Made by a program: the position numbers and the translations under genes. A stretch of 64,000 nt of DNA from Lepidodermella squamata (lineage: Eukaryota > Gastrotricha): contig JBLDXI010000003.1 of assembly GCA_047495785.1 (NCBI GenBank), positions 2,604,001 through 2,668,000 on the forward strand, read 5' to 3'. Shown here in pieces: positions 1 to 10,450 of the stretch (its first letter is position 1; every line of letters starts with the position of its first letter). The notes below the pieces were generated by a model. The model did no database searches and was not told the origin of the DNA. It saw only the letters and a program-made list of their open reading frames with translations.

Positions 1-35
1 TAACTTCAGCTATATTAATTTTTAAATAAGATTAG

Positions 36-1155
36 GTATTTCTTCAATAAGGACGTGGGTACTTCTGAAGGCATTGCCAAGCGACGATTCCGCGGATTTT
101 TCGCCCCAAAACCGGCGCCAAGACCTGCTCCTCCACCACCCCCACCTTCACCTCCAAGATTTTCGCATGTAATGCCCGCTGTGATCATGCCTCCGCGACC
201 ACAAGCCCCACCACGCTTTGTTCCACCCACACCAGTGCATGTGCCATCCGTAGTGGCGGATGTCCAGGCTCCGCCAGTGGCACCACCTTCTCCAGTGGCT
301 CCGCCCGAACCTGTGCCGGTCCAGTCGGTTGCATCAATGTTGCATTCTGCTCCTGTGCCTGTTGAGGTTCCACAAGTGGCGCCACGACCTGAGGTTCAAA
401 CTCCTGAGGCACAGCCAACTGCAACGCCTGAACCTACTCCATCACCGCCAGCTGTGGAGCCTGAGGTTTCGCCAAAAAACACTCAACCAAGTGCATCTGC
501 ACCGGCAGCCCCTGCCTCGATTGCTAAAGAGCCCTCCGCCAAAACTGCTGAAGTTGACATGACAACTTCTACTTCCTGGGAAGTGTCAGAATCGACGTCG
601 GCTTCGCCAAGTCCTATGGCCTCACACCCATCATCAACCCCAACTGTCAACCTGGAGTCAACCACGATTGCCACCTCGTCTGAAGCAACTAATGCCGAAT
701 CCGTCCAAACAACTTCAACGCCAGCGCCTTCTGTCCAACTGTTAGGTATATGAAACTGACTTCATTCGTGCCAACATGCTAATGATTATTTTATAGGTGA
801 GAGTAGTTCTCAAAATGAAGCGGAAAACGGGAATGAGAAGCCGCCAACGCAAGATATAGATTCCTTGGGAACTAACTTTTCAGGCAAGGAATCGGATGAG
901 CTAAATAATGTCCAACCAGCAGTTGAAAAATTGGAAGAGCCAGAACTTCAAGCTTCTATTTCAAGGGCCAAGATAATGCCCAAGTTTAACAAACCGAAGT
1001 ATCCTGCCGTGGCTCAGCCAGAGGAAGATGAAATTACTGATGATGATAACGAAAAAGAAGAAGAAGAAGAAGATCTTTTGGATGAGCCCGAAGATGAGCC
1101 CGAAGATGAGCCCGAAGACGAAGGGTTTTATTTTGAATTTGATGAAGATTACTGA
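36..1155 (+). CDS. Proline-rich protein with acidic C-terminus (5' end outside window)
   Basis: Exons 36-745 and 797-1155 join in frame across a 51-base GT...AG intron. The reading frame has no ATG in its first part and opens just after AG sites at positions 34-35 and 50-51, so an upstream exon, presumably with a signal peptide, is missing. The visible 350 or so codons start with a basic RRFRG stretch, continue as a long Pro/Ala/Val/Ser/Thr-rich low-complexity region (a run of seven prolines early on, many PVAPP/PEP units), and end in an acidic tail with three Asp-Glu-Pro-Glu repeats and FDEDY before the stop. No catalytic domain is seen. The next gene has the same plan and the same DEDY ending, so the two are probably tandem paralogues. 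Composition suggests a structural or secreted disordered protein; function unknown. A polyadenylation signal follows at 1231. Confidence 0.7.
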
Positions 1156-1751
1156 TTCAATCTGCGATCATTATCTTCTATTATACATCTTTCTGAAAGC
1201 GAATGATTTCAAGTGTTGAGTAACTGGTTGAATAAAAGGTGCAATCGATACGAAGAATTAAGTGAAATTCTTAGTTACTTATTATTCTTTGTAGACAAGC
1301 ATCCCCAACATAGCTCACACCTGCACAGTGACTTACCTGAGATAATCTCGAAGAGATCAACTCATGCTATCCAATCAGAAACTTTTTCATCATTTCGTTC
1401 ACATGATTTATATTATTGGTAATGTGCCTACTCATCTTCAGGAGCCGTAGACCTAATTCAATGAGAGGAAACCTATCGGAAGATTATCTCGCCATCAGCA
1501 ATCGTCGGCTCAAACTGCAACGTGCATATCCAGTTGCTTATTCACTTATTTTAATGTGATTTTTATCACCTGTGACCTATTCACTGGAAAAAGGATCCAG
1601 AATACTGCCCTAATACGTCAGTATCTGCCCGTGAGACCAGCCACCTTGAGCACGACTGCATTAACACATGCTGAATCTCACGATATTCGCACCTTATAAA
1701 CAATTCTTCATCTAACCATTGCCCTTTTTAGTATTTCGAAAAGAGCAAGAG
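1156..1751. other. Spacer between the two proline-rich genes
   Basis: No convincing coding frame. It holds the probable 3' UTR of the first gene and the promoter or trans-splice region of the second. A pyrimidine run ending in AG at 1730-1731 lies 20 bases before the downstream ATG. Confidence 0.5.
1231..1236 (+). terminator. Poly(A) signal AATAAA
   Basis: AATAAA about 75 bases after the stop codon of the first proline-rich gene. Confidence 0.5.
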
Positions 1752-2618
1752 ATGAATTTGTTCATAGCGTCTCTCCTCCTGGTCGCAGCGACCAGCAACG
1801 CCCATCGCATAGCCGTACGTCAAGATGCAGCGCCCTCTGCACCCCCATCTCCTAGTCCCGTTCCACCGGAAGTGATCACTTCTAGCCCAGCGCCAGTAAC
1901 GCAGGAAGCTCAGAATCCTGTTTCAGTGGAACATGCTCTGCCACAACAAGAGAAAGCGCCTGAACCTGAGCCTCCGAAGCAGCCGGAGCCAGTACAACCT
2001 GAGCAACCTGCCGCCATTCAAACACAGCCTGAGCCCGCTCCAGCGCCAGAGGCTGAACAGCCGCCGATCCCCGCTCCCGCTCAAGAGCAGCAACCAGTTC
2101 CCGTTGAGCAAGCCCAACCTGAGCAACCTATCGTTCTCCCTGAGGCACAGCCTGAATTGACAAAGGTTGAACCTCAAATCGAACAGGTTGTTGTGCCTCA
2201 GGATGTCGAGACTCAACCTACCTTTGTTCAGGAAGTTCCTGTCCAAGCTGAGCCTACCATCAACCAGGAAGTCTCTGTCCAAGCTGAGCCCACCATTGTT
2301 CAGGAGGTTCCTGCCCAAGCTGAAATTGCAAAGCCTGATGAGGCTCCAATTTACTACCCTGTAGAAGTCCCGGTTGAGCGCCCCAAGAAGAAGAAGAACA
2401 AGGGTCCCAGGAAGGCTAAGCCCTACCGTAAACCCGCGCCAGATGCTGATTCTTGGGAAGAGTCTCTTCCTCGTGAACGGCCAACTGAGGAAGAAACTGA
2501 AGTCGACGAGGATGTTCACGCTGATTTCATCCCTCGCCGATTCAGAAAAGCCCCTAGGAAATCACCAACTTCCTACTACGACGAAGATTACTTGGAAGAG
2601 TACCTCGATCTAGAGTGA
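1752..2618 (+). CDS. Secreted proline/glutamate-rich protein
   Basis: Single exon, 288 residues. The ATG at 1752 begins MNLFIASLLLVAATSNA, a clear signal peptide; the open frame extends upstream only without an ATG. The mature part is low complexity, dominated by Pro, Glu, Gln, Ala and Val (PEPE, PAPAPE, EQP). It holds three tandem 12-residue units (P-T-x-x-Q-E-V-x-V/A-Q-A-E), then a basic patch (PKKKKNKGPRK), an Asp/Glu-rich stretch, an RRFRKAPRK patch and an acidic YDEDYLEEYLDLE end. The order of basic patch, acidic tail and DEDY resembles the gene upstream. It is probably an extracellular, intrinsically disordered matrix, cuticle or mucus-type component. No family is recognised and the role is unknown. 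AATAAA follows at 2712. Confidence 0.8.
   Translation: MNLFIASLLLVAATSNAHRIAVRQDAAPSAPPSPSPVPPEVITSSPAPVTQEAQNPVSVEHALPQQEKAPEPEPPKQPEPVQPEQPAAIQTQPEPAPAPEAEQPPIPAPAQEQQPVPVEQAQPEQPIVLPEAQPELTKVEPQIEQVVVPQDVETQPTFVQEVPVQAEPTINQEVSVQAEPTIVQEVPAQAEIAKPDEAPIYYPVEVPVERPKKKKNKGPRKAKPYRKPAPDADSWEESLPRERPTEEETEVDEDVHADFIPRRFRKAPRKSPTSYYDEDYLEEYLDLE
2217..2324 (+). repeat. Three tandem 36-base coding repeats
   Basis: Units at 2217-2252, 2253-2288 and 2289-2324 each encode P-T-x-x-Q-E-V-x-x-Q-A-E. The copies differ by a few substitutions, indicating in-frame repeat expansion inside the proline-rich gene. Confidence 0.85.
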
Positions 2619-5600
2619 TCTTCGCAATTTCCTTTTCAAGGCAGCTTGCTTATTACGCCAGTGATTGCAGATCTTAGATTTCACATCATTTCACATCATC
2701 AAAGCGGCAAAAATAAAAATTGTGATGGGAATACAATAGGGTGTTTGTTTTGTCTTGTCTAGTGCATTAAGCGTAATTAGGCCCGTCGGCAGGTGTTTAC
2801 TGTTATTATTAGACCGCCTAGCTATGACAACATATTTTTCAATAAAAAATTTCAACTATTTTTAGGACTTCCTATTAAATAGAAGAAGCTAATAATAATC
2901 CATTATCGTCAACACACTTATCCATAAACACAAAAACACATCATGATCCTGAGACGTTTTGTCATCAACAATAATAAACATGCTTATATACCCGTGATGC
3001 GTGCATCGCGGTCATCGTCATCATCGTCGTCGCTATTTCATGTCGGCGACTAAAAATAAGACCGTCTGTTTGCTCGCACTTTGTTTTTTTCGACTGCGCG
3101 CACGCTTCACCTGTGCGCGCGCGCGCCCTCGATAAAAAATATTTTTTTGCCGAGGTGCACGCCACGTATATGACTGATACACTGCAGCAATTAGGCGGAT
3201 GAGGAGTATTTTTCGGTGAATCTTGAAAACTGACCAGGAGCATTAGTGACTGAAAAAAATAAAACGCCATGAAGAGGGAAAATTACTCGAATTTCATGAC
3301 CTATATCAATCAGTTTTTTGTATCACGGATCGAGTGCAGCCAAGGTGAACCAGACGGCCTTTACCCTCGTAAACATTATTTGTCTTAATTTTGAAAGACC
3401 CTCTCATATTTGCAGGAATCATCCTTTTTCATGCCTTGGTAAACAACACCCGAAAAAAATATTTACTGTTATTTTTCGGGCGATTAGCTGAAAATCAGAC
3501 GGGCTATAAAAACAAAAACATTTTATTATTTATTTCCACCCGAAGAAAAATTGGCTTTTACCATTCTGTTTTTATTATTGCGGCTTTTTATTGTTATCGC
3601 AGCAGCGAGTGTGAATTGTTATTATTACTTGGTACCCGCCCTTGGTGATGCATCAAAACAAAAAAATTACAGTACATGAAAGTCGCAAGGGCGCAATTTT
3701 CAAAAATAATAATAATAATAAGGCGGCACTTGCGCAGCGCATTTTTCCAGTTTGTTTTTGTTTTTTGCGCGCGCGCGCTTTCGCTTAATGAAAATAACAC
3801 GTATCGATGTACCACGTGCACTGGCGATTGGCCAGTGCAAAAATAGCGCTCATATCGTGGCAACGCAAAATAACACTAATAACGAACGCAGCCCGGACGT
3901 CGCGGGATAAAAATTGTGGCAATACTTACAGCGCAAAAATAGCCAAGTTGCGCTCGATAAAAGAAAGTGATAAAAGAATGTAAGAACGTATTACTAATAT
4001 ATATACGGATGTGAATGCGCTACTTGTAAGACACACGCGCAAATAATAATATGTACGCACTTTTCGTTTTTTATTTTTTTGCGCCTTAATAACATTATTG
4101 AGCGACCGCACGCGCAGCATATCGCATTATTATTATATATGTCCTTTATATCGCGAAAAACACGCACTGGGCACGCGCGTTTTTCCACACCGAAGTTGGG
4201 TGCATGCTTTTCATGTGTTGGTTTTTTTCGCTCCACCGTCTTTCGGTTTTGAGTTCACTTGGTGGAAAGGTGAAATGAAAAAATTCATATTCTGCGTCAC
4301 AACGCTGGGTGTGTGTGTTTAATCGCGTTATTTAACAACAACATTATACTGTGAACACGTTAGCGTTTGTCGCGGTCTCGCGTCAAAACTTTCACCCGAT
4401 GCCACATATTATTATTTTTATGTTGTATATATTCAACAAAGCGCGCATATGATACACGCTATTTTATAGCGGCGCGTCGCCTTTTTGCGCGCTCGCAACC
4501 GGAATGAAATGCCCCCGCGTTTAGCGGCACGCCTTAATAATATACTCACACGCTTTTCAAAAACAAACACGTGAAAAAATTAATTGAAAGAAAAAATGAA
4601 ATAATATTTTGAGTGTTAAATTGAAGTGATAAACAATAAATAAATGCAATAATATTATCATCGGGTAATACACTATTTTTTGTTTATACAAACATTATTT
4701 ATACGCGTTATGTTACGAGGGCTGAATAACAACAATATTTTGTTGCATCGTTATTTTGTCTGCGTCGACTCATACATATTTTATTGTTATAGCACATGTT
4801 TTCTTCATCAGGAGCCATGTTTTGCTTGGCTTTTATTGTTATTATTGTTATTATTATGGTGGCAGCGGCGTCGCTCTGTTGTTTCGCAGTGAAGGTACCG
4901 TCGTACGCGGAAAACGCAAACAACAATATTTTGCCGCAGCGTTTGTTTCTTTCGTTTCGCGCGCGCGCAAAAAGACGCCGGCGTTGCTGAAAATTCGGCA
5001 ACTTGAAGCCGGGCGCGCATAAAACGGTGCGCTTACAACACGCGGTCGCCGTTTAAACAACACAAAAATAATGCGCCAAAGCCACTCTTTGCAACAAGGA
5101 GCAGAAAACACAGTATAAAATAATATAAACGTAAACATAAACAAAAACAACAATGAAGCGACAATATATTACGCGGCGTTGGGGGCTGTTGGCCAAAAAT
5201 ACGACGCCAAGCTATCTTCTTTCGAGCGCGCGCCTCGTGTGCTCGCGACGCCATATTTTTAGCGTTATTTTGGCCGCCGAGCACGCGCTTTTCTGCGCGC
5301 GTGTAATCATCATCGCCAGGATACGCACTATTATTATCGTCATCATTATTTAGCGCATTGTCATTTGTTTAACCCCTGCGCTTGTTCTTTTTACCACACC
5401 GCGCGACAACAAAAACATCGGCGATTTGAAACTGCGGAATTTCAGTGCGAAATGTGTACAAAATATGATGAACTTGATTGATGAAGAGGAAAAACAGGCA
5501 CCGAATCAAAATATATTTTGTTCACAGCCGAAAAAAACCGACCGATTTTTTTGTCGCCGATGCTATTTTTATTATTGCCGTCGGAGAAAATCAGTGCGAT

Positions 5601-7086
5601 GTCCGCTGCTGCTGTAAAAGTGAGCGACGACGAGCATCAGCGGAGCAAAAGAGCGCACACGGCTCAGGAAGTAAACACCATAATAAACAAATGCGAAAAT
5701 CTTCGATTTTACGCGCCCTCAACGCGCGTATAATATAATGTTTATTTATATTTATACTATTATAAGTGCTCCTTCTATCTATCTCTATATAGCAATTGTA
5801 CGCGTATAAACACATCTCTCGCAGTGCAAAAGCCCCGCCGCATGTTGTTTTGTTGTTTTGTACAGCAGGCTGCTCCTACTATATGGAAACGTGACGAGTA
5901 GGCCCGGGACGATACTTTATATTTTCTGCCTTGTTGTTGTTGACGCGATTCTATATAGTAATAATAATAATATAATTCACTCTACGCGTAAATACGGCGG
6001 TGGAGACCTGTTATGATTGCAAATTGATGTTTGTGGTATTATTATCAGCAGAAAACAAACCAGAGAAAAATACGCCTTTGTTTACAAATAAAATTAAGGT
6101 TTTGATCTGATTTTGACGCGAACGCAAAAAAACGACCACCTTGTTTTGTTACATTGAATAACTTTTTATTATCTTCATCATTTTGAAATTCGCGACGTGA
6201 AGAAAATGATAATAACATCTTGTTGTTGTTTTTGTTGTTTAGTTCCATCATCATCGTGTTCTTCCGTTCACGATGCATAAGACGAATAGTAAATATTCCT
6301 CTGCTCTTGGCACAACGACGATAAAATTTTTCGAATAAAATGGTTCAAGATATATATATTTGCTTTTCAATATATAGCGATGGTTATATAAATGATTATG
6401 ACGATTTTTTCCGCAGCAAAAAAATTAAATATAACAAGAAGTGTCTATCGAAATTTTTCATGATTTTCAATATTATAAACAAACACGCAGTGAATTTTTC
6501 CGTATCAGGAGGAGTTAAATGAGAGAGAGAGAGAGTCACAAGCACCCAGCCTCTTACCGCCTCAACAAAGAACGAAGATGAAGAACGAAGCAACGAGTAC
6601 GAATAAGAACATGTTTACGATTTGATTGATTCTCTCTGCCTTAAAACATAAAGTATGAGGTATTTCGCTTTCAAATATCCTTCTATGAGATGATGAAGCA
6701 AAGACGAAAAAATAGTGTATCTTAGCTGCACTTAGAAGTACACGCGGCAAGACGCAAAAACTTTGTACTACGCGAGGTATTAAACTAAAAGTCAGTTCAT
6801 CAATTTTTACGACAGTGATTGGCTGATTAAAAAATACTACACCACCTTAGCTCTACTGAAAATGACAAATTTTTCAACCGTGAACCGATTTACAGCAAAG
6901 ATGTGCGCTAAGGTTTGAAGTTATAAGCAGAAAGGTTATAACAAGAAATATTAATCATTATTTTTTTGAGAAAGTATCCGGAGTTTTCGCAGGTGTTGAA
7001 GTCCAGGCGTGGAAATGAGACAGAGAAAATTTGAATAAAATTTCCTATAATAAATCGCAATCGACGACTTGTTTGATTGACTTTGA
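2619..7086. other. Non-coding region with alternating CG tracts
   Basis: No supported gene: open frames are short, mostly lack ATG and are rich in rare residues. The texture is distinctive, with runs of AAT repeats and AT-rich DNA interrupted by perfectly alternating C/G tracts (3115-3126, 3767-3778, 4958-4968) and many CGCG words. A GA repeat lies near 6521-6534. CACGTG occurs near 3813 and 4569. The strand-end genes read away from or toward it (proline-rich gene on plus, midnolin 3' end on minus), so it is mainly 3' flank. Confidence 0.6.
2712..2717 (+). terminator. Poly(A) signal AATAAA
   Basis: AATAAA about 95 bases after the stop of the secreted proline-rich gene. Confidence 0.5.
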
Positions 7087-8464
7087 TTATTTGGACAACA
7101 TCGCGCGCAACAGGCTCATTTTCATCCTAGTCACTTCATTGTACTTGTCCGATGACCCGCCACTCGAGCGTCGACTGCGACCGGAGGATGATGAACCCGA
7201 ACTCGATGAACTCGAAGTACTACTCGACCGGCTTTTGCGCCGCTGCGGTTGCTGCGGTTGCTGATGTTGCTGCTGTCCAGCTTGATGTCGATGGCGATTT
7301 GAGGATGATGAAAGACGCGACGCCTTCTGAACCTTCCCTCCTTCAACTCTCCGTAGCTCCTCTCGATTTTGATGATGATTAATATTATTGTTAGTTAACT
7401 GACTACTGCTACCATAACCGGGCATAGCTGTTTGGGAGGATTGCAGGGCGTTGAAACGTGGAGAAGGATTAACATTTTCGATTGCATTATTTGAAGAATC
7501 CGGCGCCGAAAATCCACAACAGCTTATACACTGCTCGGCGTTATTCGCGATGCTAGCCGCGACTTCGGGCACTCCGATGGCTTTTGCACTGTAAGTAACC
7601 AAGTCTCGAACAATGTCCGTAACAGTATCAACAGGTATAAAAGTAGTTCCAGTTTGAGGTGATGAACGAATGGGAATAGTTCCTAAATATCAACAAATTC
7701 GTCATCTAAAAAAATCAGTTAAGCATTATTCATACCCGAGAAGGCACCCTGCACCACACCGGGCGCGATTTGTTCGAGACGATCGACCACAGTTCCCGCC
7801 TTGGCAGTATTTTTCGCAGGACTGGGAATGTGAGGTCCCGTTACGGCAGAGTTTATTTTCAATTGAATAAGCAAAGTGTGATTCTCAGTTTTGACAGCGA
7901 CCGTTAACGCCAGATTTCCAGCGAGAAAGTCGTCAAACTGCTTTGCTTCGACATGATTGAAAAAATCTTGCTGATTCATATCTGGTAGCGCAGCAGATTC
8001 ATTAATAGCACCAACTTTTTTGCTACAAGATGCATTGTTGATAGCTTCCTAATATCGATAAATATCTATAAAGGATATTGCCCGAAGGATAAATCACTCA
8101 CTTTGGTTCCAGTTTCCATAGAAAGAAAAACGCGAATTGTCGAAAGATCACAAAGGCCATTTTCCATGAGTGTGCCAGATGAAAGAACGCTGAATAATTA
8201 TAAATTAAACACCATAAGATCGACCAAAACTTCAACTTACCAGTCTTTGAATAATAGAGAAATTTTATCTGGTAAGACGTTAAGTTTCTTCGCAACCAGG
8301 TTTCGCAACGAGGGTATTTGTAAAAAATTAGATACGATTAGTACAAAACGTCCTCCGGTCATAGTGTCAATGACGATGCGAACATCGCCATCAACATTCT
8401 CTTGATCAGCCAGTGGCGAAGTGCATGTCGGCGCGATCGGGCCTAGCACTTCAGCTGTTTCCAT
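7087..8464 (-). CDS. MIDN: Midnolin homologue (ubiquitin-like domain, proteasome delivery factor)
   Basis: Exons on the minus strand: 8464-8241, 8189-8102, 8048-7736 and 7682-7087. All junctions are GT...AG and the phase is continuous, giving 406 residues (human about 468). Residues about 27-104 form the N-terminal ubiquitin-like domain (VRIVIDTMTGGRF, then DKISLLFKD, LSSGTLMENGLCD, TIRVFLSMETG), matching the midnolin order LSSGKL..DLGV. Residues about 137-170 (FDDFLAGNLALTVAVK, then HTLLIQLKI) match the conserved central segment that, in the vertebrate protein, captures short beta-strands of substrates. The C-terminus is a Ser/Arg-rich low-complexity tract followed by a predicted helix (NEVTRMKMSLLRAML), corresponding to the C-terminal helix that contacts the proteasome. 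The known role is ubiquitin-independent delivery of nuclear immediate-early proteins to the proteasome. The first ATG in frame is used; open frame upstream lacks ATG. Confidence 0.85.
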
Positions 8465-10235
8465 CTCCTCCCCACGAAAATGTGATAAGCAGCCAAAACA
8501 ATTCAATCGACAGTTAAAAAATATAAAATGAATTGACAGGAACCTAAGGAGAGAATGTCAGCGGCTGCTATCAATAACAATAAACAACAGTGAGGCACAT
8601 CAGTGATTGACCACGCGATTTAGGAAGAGTATCAAAAATTGTCAACAACAAAACATATTTACAATGAAACAATGTTTGTAGTTAAGCCAAATAAACACTC
8701 TAAATATATCGCAGTTTGAAAATGGGAAAATTTTCGAAGGATGTACTGACTATATATAGCCTAGGAACAAGAAATACTGAGAAAATGTTCTCTGGCAATG
8801 AAACTGAAAAATAAAAAATGGGTACACACGCGCATACCTCGTTTATTCGCACTCATGCCGAAGATGCACTAAGGACCGAAATGACTCACACCCGAAGTTG
8901 CACCACAGTACGAGCTGCGCGTATAGAAAAGCACATAAGCGGTACATACACATATTTTTTTGAAAAATGCCCGCGCTAATTCAAATTTGCAAAATCAAAT
9001 TTTTGTTAAACATTTTTAATTAGAAAAATAAACAATGTTATGATATTTTTGAATTAATGTGTCAACAAAACTGTAAACCACGTGCTGTCACGTGACTTTG
9101 TAGTGCAAACGTGAAGCGTCGTCAAGATGCTACATGACGCGCCAGTTGCACCCTCATGAACTTCGAACTTTGAACCACACCGGCGCTCTTGTTCAACCCA
9201 TTTCTACAATGCCTTGCACTCTTTCGCCTCTTGTAGTGGCCGCTCGTACGTGGTACGAACTTGCAGGTGTCCATTAATCAAATTATTAATTTGTTGTTCG
9301 GGATCATCTTTAGGGCGCACTTGGATTTTTCTACGAAAGTTCAACTCGTTCTACACTTGATCGTTCTTAAGGTGCGAGTTCAATGTGTGATCTTTGTGTA
9401 ATATCCGTGTTAATATAACATGGGTGACCTTTAAGGGATATTACTGCCGGACCTTTTCAATCTCCGGCTAGAGGCTAACGGCTAGCTTGTTACCATGTTA
9501 CATGTTAGCTCCGAGCTTGATAGCCATTAAAGATTGATTCAAGAATTGTAAAGAAGAAAGGCTTCTCGTAAATCGAAGGACGTTAGAAAAGCAAATATTT
9601 CCAATCCCCCATCTATCACTATTAGGTACATTATATTCAAGTCTATGAAATTCCACCTTCTCTCTGATCTGGCAAGGCCCATCATTGATAACTAATATTT
9701 CATGCTTACTATTGAACCTCTTCTATTCTAAATTGATCGAACTAGCTGATGTTATCCCAAACAACGGTAATAATCGGTGCATATGAAAGTATAGGGCGAA
9801 AACACTCGGATGGTATTAATTTTGAGATTTGAAAAGCTGTTTGAAAATGTGATGAATTGCGTCAAAGAATGGCCAAAGCTCTTGGTCAGAAAATAGCGTA
9901 TTTATTGACTGATGAAGGATAAATTTGAATCAATCTAGGTATACCGGGATGTTTTGCTTGCTTTTGCACATTGATCACATGAGAAATGAGACTAAATATA
10001 AACGTAATTTGGAGGAAATTTGCGCAAACTGTGATACAACCTGTTTGATCGTCAAGTATGGACCTAAACTAATTTTTTTCATCATCAGCGCTAGGTCCGA
10101 AGATTCAACTAAGGTGATAATTAATTACTCGGCCGCAAACGATCAACTTATTTGTTATTGTTGAAGAAATTCTTGACCGCGTTCAAATCTTCAAATGTTG
10201 ACGTCAGTAGCCGCGGACAGAAATGTAAAGAGAAA
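8465..10235. other. Region between midnolin and the ALG6 pair (divergent promoters)
   Basis: No supported gene. It contains the divergent 5' flanks of midnolin (minus) and the 55-codon ORF/ALG6 pair (plus). Two CACGTG E-boxes occur at 9079 and 9089. Confidence 0.55.
9079..9096. promoter_or_regulatory. Paired E-boxes, one in a perfect GTCACGTGAC palindrome
   Basis: CACGTG at 9079-9084 and GTCACGTGAC at 9087-9096, between the divergent midnolin and ALG6 genes. The decamer is the high-affinity site type for Myc/Max, USF and MiT/TFE bHLH-zip proteins. Function is inferred. Confidence 0.5.
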
Positions 10236-10403
10236 ATGTCGAGTGCCGTGGGCTCGCTCCAAGTATCCGACGACGTTCTCTTTCACTTTGACAAACCCGT
10301 TCACGAAATTGCGTTCTCTAACATTGACGAAGCACGTGATTGGTTCGCTAAAGCTCGAGCTTCCGAATTTTTCTCGAAACTACTCTTGCCCTGTCTGAAA
10401 TAG
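10236..10403 (+). CDS. Small ORF directly upstream of ALG6
   Basis: ATG at 10236 opens 55 codons (MSSAVGSLQVSDDVLFHFDK at the start, LPCLK at the end). The peptide has balanced composition and looks protein-like. It ends 47 bases before the ALG6 start on the same strand. No family is recognised. It may be a small protein made from a dicistronic transcript, an upstream ORF of ALG6, or a chance open frame. A CACGTG lies inside it at 10333. Confidence 0.35.
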   Translation: MSSAVGSLQVSDDVLFHFDKPVHEIAFSNIDEARDWFAKARASEFFSKLLLPCLK

Positions 10404-10450
10404 AGGTGAATTGTACCGATGTAATTGTATGTTTCGGTTTTGAAGTGTAG

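Noticed and set aside
3594-5815. Many overlapping 60-100 codon frames in 3.5-5.8 kb
   Set aside because: They mostly lack ATG, occur on both strands at once and reflect low stop density in CG-rich low-complexity DNA.
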